Source: Siphlonurus alternatus
Taxonomy: Eukaryota > Arthropoda > Insecta > Ephemeroptera > Siphlonuridae
Direction of reading: 5' to 3'
Length of the DNA: 64,000 nt
Assembly (NCBI GenBank): GCA_949825025.1
Contig: OX463788.1
Coordinates: 34,521,078-34,585,077 of the forward strand
The notes beneath the pieces were generated by a model. The model searched no databases. It saw only the letters and a list, made by a program, of their open reading frames with translations, and was not told the origin of the DNA. Within the stretch, counting starts at the first letter, position 1; each line of letters begins with the position of its first letter. Below are positions 12,920 through 21,600 of this stretch, piece by piece. The position numbers and the translations under genes are program-made.

Positions 12920-15900
12920 CCAATAAAAACCAAACTAGAATACTGTATTTTACTCAAAAACAAATAAACTTCTAAATAAAGATTATAAATTCATGCAAAA
13001 AACCCAAACCTTATGCAATTAAAAAAATAGATATTTTATTATACTATGCACAATGTTAAAAAAAGCTTGGATTAATATCTTGTGTAAAATAATTTTATAG
13101 AAAAACACAATTGATATATGGTTTTGTTTTCAATTCATACATTTAAATTTTAAATGTAATATAAATTGTGATTGTATGCATGTCCAGAGACCATTATGAG
13201 ACTTCTGACTCTTATGGCAGTGTCTAATAATAAAGTTATATTTTCCCAAATGAGAGCATATTTGCACACTTGTTACTGAAATGGCCTATGTGAATACGCC
13301 CTCAATGCAGGAAGCGGAGATCTCATATGGTCCCTGATATATTATGTTGACAGTACGATTAAAAATTAATATAATTCAAAATACATATACAAATTTAATT
13401 TGAGAGGGTGGGGGAGGATGTTTTTCTTCAAGTAATTAATTAATTAATTAAATAATGCATTAATTGAGTAAATAGCAGAATAATGAAATAGGTATATCAC
13501 ACAGTTGCCCCTTCAATTTTTGACAGTCTACTTAACACTTGATATAATATATTCAGATAAGGTAACAAAATAAGTAGCAAAATGTATGCTTTTTATATGA
13601 AATTCTGTATCTGCTTTCTAAATTTCAAACAAATTCCTTTGTTATGCATTTGGCAAATTTTTAGATGTAAGGTGTTTACAATGCTTATAGAGCATTAGCT
13701 TGACATAGAAAAAAATCTATACCAAAACTGAAGAAAAACAACAACAACATATTGACATGTTTGCAGTGAAATATTCGGTTTGCAAATTCTGGATGGAACA
13801 ACAGATTTAGTTAAAAAATCAAGATGGATACATAATTTTAGGTTTATTAAATTTGTTTTGCTTTATTATCATAGTTCTGTTAATGATCTTCTAAAAAATG
13901 CAAGCTGAACAGCATGTATCAACCCAGATTTAGCAAATTTTGCAGCAAAAACATCAAAATGGTATGTGCATCACCAAGATTTTAAAGTAAAACAAAAATT
14001 AAAAAAATATGAAAACATTTACATTACAGCACGAGGTAGGGCAGGTCAAGGGTAGGAAAATTTTCATTATGAAACATTTTTGGCCATTATCAGCACTACA
14101 TCTGCAACAGGTGTGTAAGACACTAACCATAGCACCAGCTACCCAATACTAGTAAGTTAATGTCTCACACCCTAGTCAACCTGGGTGCATTCAATAAACA
14201 TATTAGGAGATGCCTTCCTAAATACAGTAATTTATTTTACCAGTATTTATGTTATAAAAACTAAATGCTATTTGGCAAGATAGTGTCATACTTCACATTT
14301 TATCTGAGTTGAAAGTAGTGTGCGTTCTCCAATAAAATATTATCAAAATATGTTGTTTATATTAGTTACTCAAACTATCCAAAAACATTGCATTTTTTTT
14401 AGTTATAAATGTAAACTGCACAAATTTTCAATATCTGCAAACAACACGAAATTCTAACTACTACATCACATTTGCAATCCTGCAAAATAAAACGGATCTC
14501 AATTAGCTTCAAGGAACAAAGTTAGGTATGAAATTAAAAAAAAAAAAAAATAAATAAATAAAGACTTGTACGTTATTGCCATTGAATATATGAAAGTTAT
14601 TTTATACTGTACCAAATTATTTTAATATATAAAATTTAATTCATCATTTATTTAATTTATGTTTCTCTAATTTCTATTAAAAAAAATGAAGCAAATCATA
14701 AAAATAAATTATGGCTCTCCAAAGTACAACTCTCATCAAGCATTAGTTTATCTAGTACTGTATTTGGAGTGAGTTTGTATCTCAAAGGGGGAGGGTCTGC
14801 AAGGCTGCGGCAGGGTTTGGGCATTTTTCAGGGTGGGGTGAGGTGTGGGGGTTGCTGCAGCAGCAGCAGCAACAACTCACGGCGTGACGGGTGTCCGAGT
14901 CATCACGGTACTCAAGCAGCAGGTCTGCGATGCTGCCAGCCATGAGGCGGCGAATCTAGATGTGCAACATAACCTTTCTCAGTCATGTCTCTACCAATCT
15001 CAAGGTTCATTTTTTTTTTTTTTAATAATTAACAACAGTATCAGATTTGTGGGCCTCTTTTTGCAAAGAGAAGAAATAACCTAACAAATTATCAAACAGA
15101 AATCAGAAAGAGGCCAAAAAGAGATCAGATATATAGATGAAGATCCTTTAGTGTAACATTAACATTCTGTTAAACTAAAACCATACAGTCGAGTGTGCAT
15201 AAAGTAACTACAGTATCTTCATAAGAAAAACATTGGAAAGGTTGCATTTTATATGAACTCCAGTTTACATTGTTTTTTAATGAAGTAAGCAAAGAAGCAC
15301 TTAGGGACTTACCTAACCCTCAAATGAAAGCACAGGAATTTGGTCTTCTGGGATGCAGGGTTAATCTTTGCGTCAGTATGGAATAACATGAGTTGTGTCT
15401 AAATAATGTTTACATCCATGTATTTTTTTTATCACAAATTTTAATAGTGAATTTCGTAGAGTGTAAAATCTCATTTAATAAACTAACTATCAATAAACTT
15501 TATAAAGTTATTAGAGTATTGATAATTTATAAACAAATTAATTTAATGTTCAAAATTATCCAAATCCAAAATAAAAGTTAAAAGTATGTTGTATTGAAAT
15601 TTTATGCTTAAAAGCATACTTTACTGTATTTTTTAAAACATTTAAATTACTAATGGCTTACATTTAATTAATGAGCAAGATATTCACTGTGCGTTGTTGT
15701 TTTTTAAATTTCTTTCAGTTTGTTTTACATTACTATTATTTTTGGAAAGATTTTTTATTTTTATTTTTGGAAGTTGGAAAATAGCTCAAACCTTTTGGAA
15801 AGAGTACATCAAAGCAACAAATTTTGTTTATAATTAATGAAACATTTTATTGTTTATCTGCTATCAAAAAACAACAACAACAACAACAAAAGATTGGATT

Positions 15901-16582
15901 TCATGAAAATGTAAAGATTTTGATAAGTTAGAAAGTACAATTTATTTGGTTAACTCACCACTAAAAATTCGTTTTTGTCAACCCTTTCATTTCCATCAGT
16001 GTCAAACATGTTGAACGCAATCCGAAATCCAGTTTGTGGCTCTGAAAAAGACAATCACAATTTAATATTTCTTTGTCTTTCTATCACACTAGTATTTATA
16101 GATTACGAGAACAATTATATTGACTAAAAACAAAATAGAAAAAGAAGAAAAAAAAAAAAAAAAAAGCTAACATAATAGGATATAAAAAAGCAATAAATTA
16201 ATAATCCAAACACATTAATTTTATAAAAGAACTTGTTTAATTGAACGATAGCTCCAAGTAGTTTTAGTGTCCGGCGAAGTAATAAAAATTCCCCCTCGGC
16301 TTGAAAAAGTGTCAAGTAAACAATGCCGCATCTACCTTGGGAGCTTAAAAATAATGTTACTACTTACTGTACTCTGTCTACGTAGCAATAGGGATACGAA
16401 GTCGTTAGAAGTAATCCTCCAAACGATCGGATACTTCGATCATGTACACTCCATTTTTATTTGAATAGGGAGTAGAGAGTACGTACAGTATATTATATAA
16501 CCCGATTTTTTTGCAAGATGGACAACTAAAGCAAGAATTTTATTAAACCATTGACTTAACGACGGTTAAAACCAAAGCAACG

Positions 16583-16620
<38 letters not shown>

Positions 16621-18644
16621 GAATGAACCAACAAACGAACTACGCGCATGCAGTGTTTGGACTTGACTGTGAAAATGGATTTAAATAAATTCATATTATA
16701 ATGTAATAATATCCACATTTAATTTTTAAAACAATGTCCACGTCTCATTTTATTTTATAATCTCCTTTATGGACAGGAAAATATAACAATATAAAACATT
16801 ACAAAAAAAAAAAAAAAAAAAGTTATTGTTTACTCGCGACGAAAACAATTAAATCACTGCTAATTGCTATTTGCTGTAATCTCTAATAGATCAAATTATT
16901 GAAAAAATGTTACACGAAACGACAAGCAAATTCAAATTACAACAAATTAATAATAATAATAATTAAACGTTAACATTTATTTTGTCTAATTTATAACATT
17001 TTGATTATTTCGCAATATATTTATCTAAACGTTATACAAACAACCTATAACTTCAAGTAATAATTTTACAAATTATGATACAACATCATGCCTTTATCAT
17101 GCTCATATTAAGCTGCGTTATGATAAAATAATGCATTTATACACAAAAATCTGGAATATTTTAAAAATAAAAACAATAAGGCTAGACACGGGGCAAGTAT
17201 CGAAACTTGTCTCGTTCTTAAAATTACTGCAGTCAGGCATAATGTTCTTATATGTGACGTAAATGTTGAACCTACAGTATTAATTTACTAAAACAATATT
17301 ATAAAATTTTACGGTAAGCTAGAATTACATTTTCTTTTTCTTATATGGTAGCTGTACATACTTGCAGACAAACTCAACAAACCATATAAACACATTAATT
17401 ACTGCAATAATACATCCTTTTATAATAATAAAATTAATAAACCAATTACAAAAGTAAGAGAAGCCAGTAGCGTATTGCCCAAGAGGAGGGGGGGTCTTCA
17501 AGATAAAGATCAAGAACAGCCCCACTGAGGGGTTTGGGGGGCGTAGCCCCGTATAATAATAGCTCGCCGTAGGCGCGATTTTTTTAAGGACACGCACCTT
17601 TTTTAGGGTAAAATTCTGGAAAAATACTATTATAAAGAATGTAAAATGCCTGATGCATTTTTTTTTCTTTTTAAATGTTGTATTTTTTCACCCCATTTTT
17701 TTAATCTTTTCAACAAGTGCACTAACGTAATAAATAAAGCTTTGAGTAAATAATTTTAGTTAAATCAAGTAATTCATTTAACCACTTTTATACTATTTTT
17801 ATTATATAGTTTCATGATTATATTACAGTACTTACAAATTTTTATATTATATAGTACACTGTAATTCGGATATTTTTTCGGAAGAAAATTGAATTCTAAG
17901 TGCTTTCTAATCACAGTTCATATTTTGTTCTATGGTTTTTTTAAATTATCGTTATTCTCGACCTATATGATTTGCGCACAATTGAAATAAAAATTTGTAC
18001 CTACAGTTCATTTCTAATTCAGTTCAATTTTAAATCATTTCTAGAATCAGTGTACGTGTCATTAATAATTGAATTTGATTTTTAAAATTTATATAATAAT
18101 AATCAAAGTTCACATCATTAAGGTGTTGGCAAAAAAAGTTAATTGTTTTTCTTATTTTTGTTAATTTTTGTATGCACCGCATGGAGCAATCAAGTAAATG
18201 AAAGTGCAGCACACGCGAAAGAGATTTAATTACAATATTTAGAAGTTTGCATGCAGTTTGTAAGGAAAATAAAACATTTAAGTCACACTTTCCTGTTAAA
18301 ATTGAAAACTTACTTATAAGTTGTTGATTTTAAAGAAAAGACAACTTGATATCCCCTAAATTTCATTTTTTTTTTTTTTTTTTAATTTCTATAATTTTTT
18401 CTTTTTATATCCAGTCATTACTTGATCCTCAAGGGGGGGGGGGGGAGCTAGGCTACGCCACTGATAGTGAGAGAAGTACGAGTAATTTAATAAATAATAA
18501 TATATTATGTACGTTCAAAATCCAAACAAATGCTGCTCCCCCACTTTTTTTTTTTTAAAGGCGATTGATGACGAAATGAATTTGTGGAATTATTTCAGTG
18601 AATTGTATTACTTTAAGTATCTTTTTCAAAAATTAAAAAATTGA

Positions 18645-18677
<33 letters not shown>

Positions 18678-21600
18678 TAATATATATATATTCACACTAT
18701 TATAATATTTCATACCTTAAAGGTATAACAAATTTAATATAACTCGTTTTGAAAGTAAATTGTTTGATTTATAATATGTGCATGATATATGTGTTTCAGT
18801 GTGTTAAATGAAGTGATAGTAATTAAAGCTATTAATCGTAAAGCAATCAATTCAGTCTGGGTCACTAGTGCGATGGTGTGAACGTCGGTGACCTCGCAAG
18901 GTCTCCACTTCCTCACAGAAAGGTCAAAATAAAATTATCATTACACAGTACTTTGTCATGTTAAGATAAGCACGAGTGCTTCCAGAAAATACAAGAGGGG
19001 ACAGGTGTCTTGAAATGAAGTAAGTACGCGTAATGAGATCACGAGCGGTGCCTCTCTGTGTTGTCAGACGTCACGTCACGGAGAGTGAAGAGCATGCACG
19101 ATCAGTGTAATGACGCACTGGCAGCAGCTCCACAAACCAAGCCAAAGACGCACGGTCGCGAGTCGTGAGTAATAGGGCCAGCCTACGTGACTGACGGTGG
19201 ATATCGAATCATTTGAATGTTGGGGATGTTTGACCGCAAGATTGGGACACTAACGGCCGGGCGATGAACTTTTAATTAAACATTAACAGTTTTCAATAAA
19301 ACATGACGGTAAAATTATGCTAAAAAACCTGATACATATGAATTCCTCTTTTCTAAATATATATATAAAAAAAGCATTAGAAGTTGTGAAGAAGGTATTA
19401 TAAATTTACGTCAGGCAACTATTTTTGCCTAATTTTAGAATACAAATTATTTAACAGCTGGTTCTATAGTGGAGGAATATAAAGCAAATAATTTAAAATT
19501 TAAAATTAACACTTGATAATTAACAATTAAGTAGTGGAGAATAAATATTAAACACAATATAAGAATTGCATATTAAATTCTATGATATTCAATCGTTCGC
19601 CTTTTTTATTGGTTGTGTTATATTGTTGATTTGTCAGTTTTCAGTAAGTTTTTGATTTTACGATTTTACATACAGAAACAAGCATAAAGAGTAGGGCAGA
19701 TCGAGTTATCAATCCAGGGCGTATATATATATTTATATAGGTTATCCCAATAAATTTGACCCACGACTGCACGGTACTGTAAACGTCGTTTAGGAGTATA
19801 GCTTCATTTTATTTACGCATTTCATTCCGTAAATATTTTCTTAAAAATTCTGTCAAAGGTTTAAACACTAACGTATCAACTATAGACGTCTGCAGTTTCT
19901 TATGGTATAGAAGTGTCTCGACAAGTAGTTCCTCCATGATAGTGTTTTTATGATGCAATGACCCATGAGCTTAAAATAATGTACACAATGGACAACATAC
20001 ATTGTATGAATTTTTTTATTGCAGAAATGAATAGAGGGTACCAAATTATGCTACTCTGAATTCTTTCAGATTTTTTTGAGATCCAGAACTATTTTTAAAT
20101 AATTATTGAAAGTGCGGCCACGCCCCCTGGAGGCGTCAATAGGCGTCCAGTCTCTATCCTTTTTATTAAGTCTGCAGGGGTGCCAACTAAAATCACAGGA
20201 CTTTCAATAATTATTTAAAAATAGTTCCGGGTCTCAAAAAAATCTGAAAAAATTCAGAGTCGCATAATTTGGTACCCTCTATTCATTTCTGCAATAAAAT
20301 TTTTTCATGTATGTTGTCCATTATCTACTCTCGAGTACAAAATTGATCATAATATGAGCCATTACAAAAATCATTCACTTTTGTCACAACTTTATATTAT
20401 ATTATGTAATACTAATCCGAGCTATATATATATACTGTATATATAAATATATATATATATATTTATATATAAATATATTTATATATATATATATATATAT
20501 ATCCGTGCTTTGGAAAATAATAACTTACAAACAACTTGGAAACTGTAAGTGTAAGTCATAATAATATTATGTCGTAAGTCTGCGTTATTAGAAAAAAGTC
20601 CACCAGCTTAATGTATGTTAGCAAAAATTTATGAATTTTTACTAGCATGTAATAGAAATATTGAGGGTGACGCTTTGTTTAAAACAAAACTTAAAAATGA
20701 AATAATTAAAACGAAATAAATTCATTCAATAAAAATGTGTTAGAAAATAAACTATCAGAAAATTGTAACCAAGATTATAATATTTTACTGTAAATTCGTA
20801 AATTGTGATGAAAATAGCGCATGTATATTTTAAATAATTCTGATGAAATAATTATTATTGTATGTATAGTTGAAAATACTGATTCGTAATGTCGTAATGT
20901 GTATTGTGATGTGCTTAATTTTGCAATCAGTTATCATCGATATAAAATTATTATTGATAATGCACGTTGCGATTTGACTTATAATGTTAATTTGTTTATA
21001 ACAATAATTTCTGACGTACAAAATAATTTTAACGATACTTTTTAGTTATTTTCTTTGCACGAGAAAAATAGTAAGCACATTCGTGTGTGAATTTGTATCG
21101 TTTATTGAAAACCTTTGATTCGGGCTACCCCCGCCCCGTGCAGCCTAAAACCAGCTTTATTACTTCAATGATCACCAATATAAAAGTTAAAATGTGCAAA
21201 ATATTTATACGGGAATACCAGGCATTATAGTTGCCAGCCCTTATTCAACAGCATTAAATATACAAATTAATTATTTTTTTTTCAATGGTGATCATTGATA
21301 GAATATTTTTACATAGTATAGATTCATGCCTATTGTTATGATAGTTATGACTCACTTGTTAGGATAGAGAGAAGAAACAGGTACTCCGTGTACGAGACGA
21401 TTCCTGCATCAAACAATACATGACATCATTAATAATTTGATTTGCAGTTACCTTTGCAGTTTCTTTATTACCAAATATAGAGATGTATTATATTTGTTCA
21501 TTTCTATTGACAATGGTGCAGAATGACACACGCAAGAACTATTAAGTTAAGATAGCGTTTCAAACATTATTATAATCGTAATTTATTATTCTTTTATTAA

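Larger units (their letters stand above)
16042..21355 (-). other. MICU3 intron C-D
   Basis: 5.3-kb intron. Contains a 37-A run, a GTAGC/poly-G bounded candidate element, a fold-back element (19987-20322), and (TA)n tracts near 18650 and 20424-20502. A GC-richer patch at 18880-19260 has several CG dinucleotides but no supported ORF. Confidence 0.7.
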
